Source: Xenopus tropicalis (lineage: Eukaryota > Chordata > Amphibia > Anura > Pipidae). From it: a stretch of DNA of 64,000 nt. The notes under the pieces were generated by a model. The model made no database searches. It saw only the letters and a program-made list of their open reading frames with translations, and was not told the origin of the DNA. Positions 36,458-47,190 of this stretch are shown here, piece after piece. Positions within the stretch are counted from its first letter, which is position 1. Each line of letters opens with the position of its first letter. The stretch is taken from NCBI RefSeq assembly GCF_000004195.4, contig NC_030678.2, positions 85,658,904-85,722,903 of the forward strand, in the 5' to 3' direction. The position numbers and the translations under genes were made by a program.

Positions 36458-37064
36458 GGGGTATGGAAAGTCTCAGTTATGAAGAAAGACTGGCCAAGTT
36501 GGGTCTGTTTACACTGGAGAAGAGGCGCTTAAGAGGTGACATGATAACTATGTATAAATATATAAGGGGATCATATAATAACCTTTCTAATGTTTTATTT
36601 ACCAGTAGGTCCTACCAACGAACACGAGGGCACCCACTCCGTTTAGAAGAAGGGAGGTTCCATTTAAATATTCGGAAAGGATTTTTTACAGTGAGAGCTG
36701 TGAAGTTGTGGAATTCCCTCCCCGAATCAGTTGTACTGGCTGATACATGATATAGCTTTAAGAAGGGGCTGGATGGATTCTTAGCAAGTGAGGGAATACA
36801 GGGTTATGGGAGATAGCTCTCAGTACAAGTGAGGGAATACAGGGTTATGAGAGATAGCTCTTAGTACAAGTTGATCCAGGGACTGGTCCGATTGCCATCT
36901 TGGAGTCAGGAAGGATTTTTTCCCTCTGCGGCAAATTAGAGAGGCTTCAGATGGTTTTTTTTGCCTTCCTCTGGATCAACTAGTAGTTAGGCAGGTTATA
37001 TATAGGCATTATGGTTGAACTTGATGGACGTATGTCTTTTTTCAACCCAACTTACTATGTTACT
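36458..37064 (+). mobile_element. CR1-like LINE 3' end nested in the hAT MITE
   Basis: The open frame reads SYEERLAKLGLFTLEKRRLR, GDMITMYKYIRG, RTRGHPLRLEEGRFHLNIRK, GFFTVRAVKLWNSLPESVV: the conserved C-terminal domain after the reverse transcriptase of CR1-type LINEs. The 3' UTR contains GGAAGGATTTTTTCCC, TTTGCCTTCCTCTGGATCAA and GGTTGAACTTGATGGACG, and ends in the octamer repeat TTACTATG x2. A possible 7-bp target duplication, ATGAAAA, lies at 36451-36457 and 37065-37071. A 41-bp tandem duplication (from about 36785) lies in the 3' part. Confidence 0.9.
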
Positions 37065-37084
37065 ATGAAAAAATTCGCCGCACG

Positions 37085-37225
37085 TCCAAAAATTGTCGCC
37101 GCAGGCGACGAAACAATAGCCGCGGGCGACAAAATAATAGCCGGGCGACGAAACAATAGCCGCACACCAAAATAATAGCCGCGGGCAACAAAACAATAGC
37201 CGCGCGACAAAATAATGGCCACGGG
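37085..37225 (+). repeat. Tandem GCGACGAAACAATAGCCGC-type repeats inside the hAT MITE
   Basis: About six units of 20-25 bp alternating ACAAAATAATAGCCGCGGGC and ACGAAACAATAGCCG. They produce a Val/Ala/Arg-rich minus-strand frame that is an artefact. Confidence 0.8.
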
Positions 37226-37352
37226 TGACAAATTTTTTTTGTCGCACAACATTTTCGCTGTTTCGCGAATTTTTCGCCGTTTCGCGGATCTTTTGAAAGA
37301 TTCGCGAATTTTTCGGCGAAACGGAACAGATTCGCTCTTCACTAGTGACAGC

Positions 37353-38770
37353 TGATGAGATAATAAAAACTGGGCACTCACTCTTAACTACAATTGAGAG
37401 CGAGAGGCAGCTGTACTAGCAAACTGACCAGAATCAAGTAAAAATAGATCTGTCATTGTGGAAAAAGTTTGCTCATCACTATCTAGTAGTAAATGACCAG
37501 CACTGTTTTGATCAATGTTGATCCACTTCAGCATAAAAAGGGAATGCTCTGAGATGAAGTAGTAGTATAAGAAATCAATCTGGTTATCGTCATCATCATC
37601 ATCACCACAGTAGTATGACCTACATGAGGCAATTCTCCAACATAAAGAAGCACAGTATATGCAGAATAGATTCACAGAACAGGCTGGCGAAGAAGAGGAT
37701 TTATGGTTATAAAACCCAAATATTATCCACAGTGGCTAACATAATTACTTTTTAGAATAGTAAAATTCACAACACAGTCCCTGTATCAGCACATGGAGGG
37801 GTACTGCTATGGTTCCTTTCACTATACATAGTAAAAAGAACCACAGAAAATAGCAAAACGGTCACAAAAATTCATCATGAAAAAAATTTGCAGCGTAAAG
37901 AAAAAGTTCGATGAAGTCAAAAAAGTCACGGGCGTGTAAAAAAATGTTTTCACATAAATTTGTTAAATTTTTACATTTAGTGGGTACTGAGATATCATTA
38001 ACAACGGGCACAGAACAAATACAGTTCCATTCTATCTGGCCTATAATACTGTGATCTCTTATCAGTTGTGCAGATTTCCACAATTCGTTTTATTAGATGT
38101 CTTTTTATTAAAATACAGAAAGTTTCGCTAGTGGCATCCCTCCTTGTAAAACAATTTTCAGAGATCAAATCTATTGCTTAATGCACACAGACCTGCAGTT
38201 CTGCCGCTGGCGAGATTGATTTGCATGTATCACATTACTAAATAATTCAGTCTAAATAGATTAACTTGTTATGTTGCTGGCAGAAATCATTTCGAAAATG
38301 CATGGAGTTACTGAGCTACTGTAACAAGCAACTACAAATGTGACATATTAATAAAAAGCCCTACATTTACACTACAAAAGAATTTGGTATGACTGCTTAA
38401 CTGCAATAAGCCCACAGTTCCAAGTGCATTTTTTTTTTGTTTAAAGTTGTGCAATGCTTTAAACAGATTTATGACATTGTGGTTTGCATTACTACTGCTG
38501 TTAAATATCATTGAGCAAATTCTAGGATATTAAACCTTAAACTGTTAAAAATCATTAGTTATTTTGACAAGCCTTTATTCCCCCAAAAAACAATAATTAC
38601 ACAGTAGGGGTCATTTACCATGACCCTAGTGCAAGAGCACAAAGGGACACAAAATGAATCGCATTGTTACATAATTAATATCAGTTGAAAAAAAAAACAA
38701 TGGTCAATCAAGTTCAATTTGATACATATGCATATACAGATCTACTTATATATACTCACATATATAAGTA
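37353..38770. other. Intergenic sequence, no gene seen
   Basis: 37455-37483 (AGTTTGCTCATCACTATCTAG) is a terminal scrap of the hAT family. 38150-38360 is unique with an octamer ATTTGCAT at 38219-38226. A (CATCAT)n run is at 37590-37603. Confidence 0.45.
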
Positions 38771-38774
38771 TTTT

Positions 38775-39240
38775 ATGAAGATGTGAGGAGGTGAGCAGGA
38801 AGCTTGATGCTGGAATGGCAGTGGATGTCATCTACTAAAGCATGTGATACAGTACCTCACAGAAAGTTAATGATAAAATTGAGGAATATTGGCCTAGAAC
38901 ATAATATTTGTACTTGGATATAAAACTGTCTGAAGGATAGATTGCAAAGAGCAGTGGTAAATGGAGCATTTTCTAATTGGGCCAGTGTGCTTAGTGGAGT
39001 ACCGCAGGGGTCAGTCCTTGGTCCTTTGCTTTTTAACTTGTTTATTAATGACCTGGAGGTGGGCATAGAGAGTACTGTTTATATTTTTGTTGACAATACT
39101 ATTGTGATACTAATATCTAGTATTGATGTTGGTATATATGGTTTATGTATGTGAGTGTATAGATACTGTAGGTCAATATAGGTTTTTGTTTGCTGGGTTC
39201 ACGTGGAAGGGTTGAACTTGATGTATGTAACTATGTAACT
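38775..39240 (+). mobile_element. CR1-like LINE with internal deletion
   Basis: Reads EEVSRKLDAGMAVDVIY, DTVPHRKLMIKLRNIGLE, then NWASVLSGVPQGSVLGPLLF, NLFINDLEVGIESTVYIFVD. These are reverse transcriptase core motifs; the catalytic FADD is FVDN here. Stops and a short deletion interrupt the frame. Soon after, the sequence jumps to the 3' end (GGGTTGAACTTGATGTATG) and a TATGTAAC octamer tail. It shares GAGGAGGTGAGCAGGAA with the LINE at 46-47 kb. Confidence 0.85.
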
Positions 39241-39470
39241 ATTACGGATGATTGAATCTGTTCCATTTTGCTCCACTGAAAATGCGGCTACTGCGTGACT
39301 TTTTTTACTCCACTGCAGCATTTTTTGATGTGACCAAGACTTATTTGATGTGACCGCAACTTTTTTCTCACTTTTTTTTTGTAGACCCGAATTTTCGTAG
39401 CAGTTTCACAAAAAAATTGCCAATGGCAAAATGCAGAATTTGGAAGTGAATCCATGCCTGTCATCCAAGC
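39241..39470 (-). mobile_element. hAT-type MITE fragment (TAGTGATGAGC family) after the LINE tail
   Basis: GGATGATTGAATCTGTTCC then Lys/Phe-like T-rich sequence, then GCAGAATTTGGAAGTGAATC and ATCCATGCCTG, the family head inverted. Outer ends are incomplete. Confidence 0.6.
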
Positions 39471-39474
39471 TACT

Positions 39475-41337
39475 CTTATCAACATAAATAGAAACTTCCA
39501 TTATAACATCACCCGGTAGGGCATTCCACTGTGAAAAACCACAGACACTGCTTCAAATAAAATGTCAGTCCCTCAAATCTAAAGGGGTGGCCTCTTCTTT
39601 GTTCTTTTCTATGTGAAAAAATCCCTTTCTATCTGCCTATAATGTTCTGTAATGTATTTACACAGGGTAATTATGTTTCCTTGCAAATTACTTTTTTTAT
39701 TCAAAAGAGTACTTTATTTACTTTAGTAGCCTCTGACTGACAGCCTACTAATTCACAGTTTGTTACCCACAAAAATTATATTAAGGAGGCCCCCAACACA
39801 CTTTCATTTAGTATATAATTAGCAGTTTTTAATTATTTTTCCCTAAGTTCCCTAAGATTGCCAGTTGGTATCCGGTTCCCAAATATAGTTAAATTAGCAT
39901 TATCATGCGTGGATTTTATACTTTTGCACAATTTAGTATTACCAGCTAAAGTATAGACAGTACTTACAATGCCAAACTCAAAGTCCAATTAGCAAATGTT
40001 CTGTTAAGGACTTGTTAGAACTTGTAATCTAACATTCTGCCAGTTTTATGTCCAGGTACAATAAATTAGTGTGTATTGTACAGTGCTGCATATCCTTGTA
40101 GTGCTTTAAAAATGAAGTTATACATAATAAAATCTAAGTAGATTACATCCACTGAAAACCCAATATTCAAGCTCCTCATAGAAGGCATGGACGGCAGTCA
40201 ATGTACAGACAAGAGATAAGGACAGGCAGAAGCAAGATGCAGAATACAGGTTAGAGATTGATGAACCAGCAATCTCTGGACCAGAAGAAAGTCACATTGC
40301 AGGATAAAGCTTAATGATTAATCATTGGAGGCAAACAAGATAGGCTTATAAAAACCTTTAATTAGACAACTGGCTGTAGAGGAAACACTAGTAACTAATA
40401 GTTTAGTCTAAAGGTGGCCATGGGCCCATGTATGGGACACTCAGGTTAGCCATCCAGTATATCAATCAGGCAGGTTTAAATATCCCAGGAGGTCAAACAA
40501 AATGTGGCCCTCTTTCTAATGTCCTGAATCCTTTTACTTATTGCCCCACATGACCCCGTGACTATTTACTCAGTATACTCCCTACAGACAGCCCCCACAC
40601 AAGGGAGGGGAATGGGGGACTGCTAAGGTAAAATGGTGCCTGACTCCGCCTTGCCCTGCTCATTTACTCTCTTCCTTCCTACACCCCTAACCAATATCCT
40701 GTGACACTACATTTCCCACAACCCCTTGTAACTAACATCTTCCCAGGTTCCCCTTTACAGCCATGTCATGGCCCCATTGGTACATAATTTCAGTGTTTGG
40801 CATGCCTCAGTTCTTCAGGTGAAAGTGTGCAGTGTCTATTGAACCCTGAAGCTACCACCTGGTCAGGAGGTGGCAGTAGTTCCCTTGCATCAATAGGTAC
40901 AGCAGTGCTCGATTTGGAACAGAATGCAAGAAGGACTAAGCAGCGCCCAAGTGCAACTACATGGGAGTGCATTGTCATGAAAACAATGGAAGTTGTTTTA
41001 CAAGAAACTGACTGCAGGGAGATTGACATGACTGCAGTTATGGGGGGGGGGACTGAATTGTGGCAATGTGATAAAGGCAAATATAACTGTTATGTCACAA
41101 AGAACAGCAAAGAGAAATGACAAGTACTTGCTTAACAGTGAATGATAAGGTCATCAAACTTATTGATTAAAAATAAAAAGATAAATGTCAATACATGAAA
41201 CTCTGGGTAAAAATGAGAGATTTCTGCCAAATATTGCTCCATGTTAATCTGTTAAGTTTCTTTTGAGATATTAGTTTTAGACAGGTAGCAGGCTTTCAAT
41301 TGAACAGCTTTTTGAAGGCCAGGTTGTCAGAGACTCT
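39475..41337. other. Intergenic sequence with unidentified repeat-like blocks
   Basis: At 40180-40400 a purine-rich block (GACAGGCAGAAGCAAGATGC, GGCAAACAAGATAGGCTTAT) resembles in style the insert at 46.2-46.7 kb. At 40797-41120 there is a 107-codon plus-strand frame opposite a 96-codon minus frame with no recognised domain. No gene supported. Confidence 0.4.
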
Positions 41338-41711
41338 TAAGGTGGCCATACACGTTAAGATGTTTCTCTCCCTAACTACCAATTTCAGTGCAATTTGACA
41401 AATCCACCAAATTATCATAAGGTCAGTGGGCACTGAACGATCGCAAATCTAGCAATTTTTCATCATACATTGGTTAGAAAATCAATATGGAAGGTATAAA
41501 AATTTTCGTTAACAATGAAACTTATGCATTGTCCAGTTTTTTGAAGGACCAAGCAGGTAGTTTTCCTAGCTTCAACTAGATGATATTGCTTGAAATGATC
41601 ATTTTCATTGATGGACAAATCATACTTTTTAATCAATCATTTCAGGATAAGCTTGGTCCTATAATAACTTAAAAGATCTTTTAAAAATCTTAATGTGTAT
41701 TGCCAGCTTTA
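41338..41711 (+). mobile_element. MITE with TAAGGTGGCCATACACG end
   Basis: Begins TTAAGGTGGCCATACACGTT and ends TTAATGTGTATTGCCAGCTT, imperfect inverses. GGTGGCCATACACG ends are characteristic of a frequent Xenopus MITE as I remember it. It abuts the next MITE with no gap. Confidence 0.65.
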
Positions 41712-42478
41712 GGGGCCAATTTATTCAAATTTGAGTTTGTTAAAAAAAAAAAAACACAGACACGAAACAACTAATCTAACTAAACTCATATGGCTTTTCT
41801 TCTTGAATGCTTGGTTATTTAAGGAAAAGAATGGGCGAAAATATTCCCACTCATGTTTTATCCCAGAAAAAAAGTCACACACTGGCGAGAATCACATTGT
41901 TAAAGGAGAACTATACCCCCAGGCGCAAAAAGCCCCCTTAACTATCATTGCCTAGACCCCCCTCACCTCTTCCTTAACACAAGTTTACACTCTATCCCTA
42001 TCGCTAACACCTAGCTAAAAATGCAGAGAGGTGCAACAGTGTACCTCGCCAACATGTTCTTACTCGACTGAATTCTCTTCGGGTCTCACTGCCGACACCT
42101 AACCTGCTTGCGCATGCGCAGTTGGAGGTAGCAGGAAATCCACTTCAACAGAGCATGCATAAGTAGGTTAGGTGTCGGCGGTGAGGCCCGAAGAGTCTTC
42201 AGTCAGTAAAAAGATGTTGGGCAGGTACGCGGCTGTGCTTCTATGCATTTTTAGCTAGCACTTACCGATAGGGACAGAGTGGAAACTAAAAAACTATGCG
42301 ATAAGGGAGAGGTGAGGGGGATGTAGACAATGATAGTTAAGGGGGCTTTTTGCACCCAGGGGTATAGTTCTCCTTTAAGAATATTCTCAAGTATATTTGT
42401 GTTCGAGTTTTGGCTGCTTTTACTTTTGAATATTAAAGCGCCACGCACAATTTTGAAGTTTGATAAAGCAGCCCCTAA
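41709..42478 (+). mobile_element. Palindromic MITE split by a T2 MITE
   Basis: Left end TTAGGGGCCAATTTATTC, right end TTTGATAAAGCAGCCCCTAA. The two arms lie either side of a T2-type element and have no other interruption. Confidence 0.7.
41900..42378 (+). mobile_element. T2/Kolobok-type MITE nested in the palindromic MITE
   Basis: TTAAAGGAGAACTATACCCC on the left and GGGGTATAGTTCTCCTTTAA on the right are exact inverses with TTAA ends. Long palindrome: CGCAAAAAGCCCCCTTAACT and GGTTAGGTGTCGGCGG-type blocks pair with their complements. Centre GCGCATGCGCAGTTGG. Confidence 0.92.
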
Positions 42479-42479
42479 C

Positions 42480-43288
42480 TGTCTATGTTTTTTTGTAAAA
42501 AAACAAAACAAAATAGAATTAATGTAAAATGCAAATGTTCTCAGTGAAGCACCCTGAGTAAATGTACATCAATGTATGTCTTGGTTTTAGATGCCCTTTA
42601 AAACACAGACAAATAATATACAGATTTGATACTTTACAAAACTATTACAAGAGAAAAAAAAATCATTCAGTTTACCATAAAATAGAAACCACCAAAATTG
42701 GCACCAATAACAACACATAATTGACTGTGTACAGAGGAGAGATAAACACACAAATCTGCAGCTGGAGGATCAGACAGAAGGGCTAAAGAGGTTTTTGCAA
42801 TTTACATAAACAGCACAGTGTTATACCAAAGGCTTTGTTAAATGATTATTTAAGGATTCTTTAAAGAATCAAGGAGGACAATTCACACAGTGAAGACTAG
42901 AAACTCATCACCAGACTGGAAATATGAAACAGTGAAAAGAGAGGACTCGGTACAGCACAATGTGTAACTCTCCATTGTTTCATGACTATTAATAATGAGT
43001 GCTTAAGGTCCACAAAGATATGATTTTCCCAAAATAAATAATGAAAGAGAATGGAGAAAGGATTCACTGGCAATTATTAATAGATTGTTGCATGAAGAGG
43101 GGTTACAATAATCAAATATTTCAGTTATATAAATTAAAGCCTTAAATCGCATACATCAGTGCTGGTGGATGCACTTGCACATCATTTCGATTGGTCAGTC
43201 AGCGAATAAACAAAACAGTGCAGCATGGGGATTCTTTACAGAAAAAAATTGATAAATATTACCGACATGAACATTTTTCAAGAAGACT
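42480..43288. other. Unique intergenic sequence, nothing recognised
   Basis: AT-rich with poly-A near 42652. No open frame of note. Confidence 0.5.
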
Positions 43289-43289
43289 T

Positions 43290-43580
43290 TGGGGGGCATT
43301 TACTAAAGTTTGTATTAAAACCATGTTTGTAAAGTTCATGTAAAAACATGATTTTTATCTTCATTTATTATGTGTCCAATCTGCAACAAATCCAAAGTAA
43401 AAATATGCATCTAAAAGCTGTCGAGGTCATGCAGATGTCAATGGCAGGTGTCCCTTTTCAATTGGCTAATCTTTCTTTAATTCGTGGGTTATTTAGGTTT
43501 TCAGGCTTTTTTTTAAAATTAGTGTTCTTCACATTTTTTTCTGCAGTTTTTTTCATTTGTGCTTTTTTTGGATAAATTAC
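43290..43580 (+). mobile_element. MITE of the CTAAAAGCTG/GTCAATGGCAGGTGTCCC family
   Basis: Starts GGGGGGCATTTACTAAAG, a typical palindromic-MITE head, and shares internal words with the host element at 27985-28440. The right end is T-rich and indistinct. Confidence 0.45.
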
Positions 43581-43689
43581 TTGCCATTCATGGTTTTAGA
43601 GAAAATGAGTTTCAAAAACATCTAGAACCACAAAAACTGAGAATAAATGGGCTGCTTACTGTCACTTAATGCAAGTATTTATGTCCCAT

Positions 43690-45210
43690 TTTAAACCCTA
43701 CAATATCTACAATGTTAAAAGTTAAGCACATCTCCGCCTAGGGGGTCTTATCTATGCATATAGGGCATCAAACTGTTCAGTAAACCCCTGGCATTCATAT
43801 TTATAATATTTTATGCTGTTACATTACAAAGTGTGAGGGTACATAATGAAGTAAAATGCAAGCTTTGTGACAATTTTCAGAAATGTCATAAAAACCGTTC
43901 TGTTTAGCATAACTTTGTAGTTTGGTAGTTTGCAGGAGAAAGATGTATTTACCCATTTTTGTTTTGTCAGAAGGTGTACTTTCAGAAAATATATGGTTTT
44001 CTAGGGTCTCCATACTGTTAGGGGGTCTTATGGCACATAATACACATGCCGGTAGCTTATATTGCAGCGTATTCACTTTGAATGCACTAACTTCCTTTTG
44101 GGGTCTCTAAATGCCAGATACATCGATGATCCTATGCACAGTGGGTATCAAGCTGTTCAGTGGACCCTTGGCTTTCATATTTAGAATGTGTTTTCTTGGT
44201 AACTAATGTTATGGGGGTGGTAAGGTGCTTGAAAGTGGAAGGTTTCATGTGATTTCCAGGTATTCCATCAAAACCGGCAATTTTGGGAAAGCATTGCGAC
44301 TCTGTAGTTTGGAGTAGAAAGACATGGATACCCATTTTGAATTTACTCGAATGTGTACTTTCCAAAAATATATGGTTTTGGGGGGTCAATGTGTTTTTTG
44401 TGTTTTTACCCCACAAAAATCCAGTTATTTTGTTGAATTTTCAGTAGCTAAAGAGATCTCCGGGGCAATTTGTATGTACTAACTTCCTTTTGGGGTCTCT
44501 AAATGCCAGATACATTGGTGATCCTATGCACAGTGGGTATCAAACTGTTCAGTGGACCCTTGGCTTTCATATTTAGGATGTGTTTTCTTGGTACGTAATG
44601 TTATGTGGGAGATAAGGGGCTTGAAATTGGAAGATTTGATGCAATTTTCAGGTATTTCATCAAAACTGCCAATTTTGGGAAAGCATTGGGACTCTGTAGT
44701 TTGGAGTAGAAAGACACGGGTACCCATTTTGAATTCACCCGAATGTGTACTTTCCAAAAAATATATGGTTTTGGGGGGTCAATGTGTTTTTTGTGTTTTT
44801 GCCCCACAGAAAATGCAGTAAACATGTTCAATTTTCAGTATTTAAAGAGATCTTTGGGGCAATTTGTATGAACAGAGTTCCTTTTGGGGTCTCTAAATTC
44901 CAGATACTTTGATAATCCTATGCACAATGGGCATCAAACTGTTCAGTGGACCCTTGGCTTTCATATTTAGAATGTGTTTTCTTGGTACCTAATGCTATGT
45001 GGGAGATAAGGTGCTTGAAAGTGGAAGCTTTGAGGTGATTCTTTTGAATTTTCATAATTTTTTATAGAAACTGCTAAATTCAGTAAAGCATTGCCGTTTG
45101 GTACTTAGGAATTGGAAGACATGGTTACCCATTTCGGATTCAGCAGAATGTGTACTTTTCAAAAATATATGGTTTCCTGGGGTAAACCTAATGTTCCAGG
45201 ATTTTTGGCT
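43690..45210 (-). repeat. Satellite array, four units of about 380-394 bp
   Basis: The block around AACTGTTCAG recurs at 43771, 44151, 44543 and 44937 (spacings 380, 392, 394). Other shared words: CTTGGCTTTCATATTTAGAA, AATGTGTACTTTCCAAAAA and CTTTTGGGGTCTCTAAAT. Units 2 and 3 are most alike; units 1 and 4 are more diverged. On the minus strand each unit has a similar open stretch containing HIFLEST and VFLLQTTESQ, with a frameshifting A-run difference in unit 3. Confidence 0.92.
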
Positions 45211-45344
45211 TTGGAATCTAAAGTATGCCGTATTCTGTTGTAATGCTTTGAAAATTTGGTAATTTACTGCTGGGAGTTTTTGATCTATAGAAGTCAGAAA
45301 TCTCCATAAAACTATACATATCAGGTATTGGCACATTCGGGAGA

Positions 45345-45417
45345 CATATTCCCCATATTGGGAAAAACCCAGGTCCAAAGCATTCTGGATAATAGGTCCC
45401 ATACTTGTAGAAACATC
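45345..45417 (-). mobile_element. End fragment of the CAGGTATGGG palindromic MITE
   Basis: AAAACCCAGGTCCAAAGCAT, then TAATAGGTCCCATACTTG followed by TA. Confidence 0.6.
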
Positions 45418-45949
45418 TGCCACTGGTAAATGAAAAAAAAAAATGATTTTGATTTCCATCCTTAAAAACAAAGCAAAAACACTCTGTACATTTAAATGAG
45501 CCAAAAAAATTTGATAAATATGCCATTTTGTAAAAGAAAAAAACTTGCTGTCATGCAAGTATTATTACCTATGTTAATATTCAAACTGCTGAGAATCTAT
45601 TGTGCTTTTCAACTTCCAGTTTTCATCACCTCTGCTGCTATGTGTAATTGTTCACTTTTCTAGATGTTCTTGGAACTGCAGCATACACTGTAGGATACAA
45701 CAATGTTTTCATATAGTTTGTAACCTTGTTATCTGGTCCCTAGGTTGCCGGCTAAATCTTAAGACTTAAAGGAGAGCTTTACAACAAATTGACTGAAAAC
45801 GAAAGTGGAAAGAGTTGCTGCTTACTAACAGGCTGCTGGATGGCTACAACTTTCATCAAATTAAATTAACAAAAAAGTATCTTTTATTAACTGTCTTTTA
45901 GTAGTAGCAGTGTTTATTCAACTGCCATTTTATTTATGATATAATTTGT

Positions 45950-47190
45950 ATCACTGAGACATGGATGGGGGGGGTCAGTTGGTTGATGAGAACAGGGAAA
46001 AAGCAGAAATTCTGAATTCTTAATTTTCATCTGTCTATTCAACTAAGGGAGCCAGCTAATAAAGGTTTCCTTTTTAATAGACCCAGTTCTAGTAATGTAA
46101 CTCCTGATGCATGGGTCACTCAGGAAGAAATGAAAAAGAGACTTGAACATGTAAAGGTAACAGAGGACAGGCCTGGATGGTGTTCATCCCAGGGTGTCAA
46201 GCCATAAGGACAGGTCACTGAAAGCAAGCCCACAAATGTTGAGAATGATTGAGAAATGGTTGAGAACAGGAAGCAGGGAAGTGGAGAGAGGCCGGAGGGC
46301 AAAACGAGGTATCGGCAGAATCAGGTGGAAGAATAGTCAGACAGGTCCAGGTCGAGGCAGGCAGAACAGGTTCAAGAGTGAAGATCAGGCCAAAGTTCAC
46401 AACAGAGAAGCAGGTTCGGAATAATGCCAGGCACTAGAGTAAACTTGATAACCAAGCAAAGATGGTGTGTACTGGGCGACTATTTAAAGTAAAAAGATGG
46501 TGCCAAAACACGAGTGCGCGCTTGCGTCAGGGCGCACGCCGGAACTCATCATTTGCGTGCTGACGCAGGCCGGCGTATTTTCGCTGCGCCACATACGTTT
46601 TTACATGCGCTGGAATGCAAGTCTCTGCTCACATGACTTGGCTGATCTGGCAGATGCGCAGTATGATCCACTGGACGGCGGACACCCTTTAGGGTAAACA
46701 AGCTTATCTCTGTGATTGTCAAACCTCTTCACTTAATTTTTCAGGATTCATTGGGGTCTGGCATGGTGTCCAGGGACTGGTGAATTGCTAATGTGGTGCT
46801 GTTATTTAAAAAGGGATCCTATTCTCAGCCTGAAAACTATAGGCCTGTTAGTCTGATATCAGTAGTAGGAAAGCTTTTGGAAGGGGTCATAAGGTTTACA
46901 ATACTTGAATACATTACAAATCACAATAGTGTGCGTTTGTGCCAGCATGGCACAGCATGTGTAACAGATCTTGCCAGACAAATTTAATTGCCTTTTATGA
47001 GGAGGTGAGCAGGAATCTTGACTCTGGGATGGCAGTGGATGTCATCTACTTGGACTTTGCTAAAGCATTTGATACAGTACCACACAAAAAGTTAATGATA
47101 AGATTGAGGAATACTGGCCTGGAATATAATATTTGTAATTGTATAGAGAACTGGGTGAACTATAGATTACAAAGAGGGAAACCATATACC
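45950..47190 (+). mobile_element. CR1-like LINE fragment with reverse transcriptase core, interrupted
   Basis: 5' part (45950-46205) reads PSSSNVTPDAWVTQEEMKKR then LEHVKVTEDRPGW, the linker before the polymerase (family KAPGPDG). After an insert, 46692 onward reads NVVLLFKKGSYSQPENYRPV, GKLLEGVIRFTILEYITNHN, then with a frame change NLIAFYEEVSRNLDSGMAVD and YLDFAKAFDTVPHKKLM: the fingers and palm motifs of the polymerase. It stops at a GNWV-like position, before the PQGS and FADD motifs. Dead by frameshift and truncation at both ends. Confidence 0.85.
46205..46692 (+). mobile_element. Unidentified GC-rich insert of about 490 bp in the LINE
   Basis: It separates adjacent LINE codons. The joint region shows AGGGTGTCAAG on the left and AGGGTAAACAAG on the right, possibly a decayed target duplication. 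It contains CpG-rich CGAGTGCGCGCTTGCGTCAG and a CTATTTAAAG TATA-like word. A solo LTR or a MITE is possible; no family assigned. Confidence 0.5.

Larger units (their letters stand above)
36367..37344 (+). mobile_element. hAT-type MITE with exact 8-bp target duplication, carrying a nested LINE
   Basis: Left end TAGTGATGGGCGAA, right end TTCGCTCTTCACTA. The 8-bp sequence GTGACAGC lies directly outside both ends (36359-36366 and 37345-37352), the target duplication length of hAT transposons. The left arm contains GCCAGGCATGGATTCGCGG, the family head. The right arm holds short tandem repeats. No transposase remains. Confidence 0.92.

Noticed and set aside
36996..37381. Minus-strand frames with repeated VARGYYFVA-like units, resembling a repeat protein
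   Set aside because: They come from the tandem repeats inside the hAT MITE.
40790..41120. 107-codon plus and 96-codon minus frames at the same place
   Set aside because: No recognised domain, mutually overlapping, no splice context; likely chance frames in an unidentified repeat.
43690..45210. CRISPR-like regular spacing
   Set aside because: Units are about 390 bp and similar throughout, with no short repeat plus unique spacer pattern; it is a eukaryotic satellite.
45052..45558. 168-codon minus-strand frame, the longest in the window
   Set aside because: It combines satellite unit 4 with flanking repeat scraps, including a MITE end; no domain.
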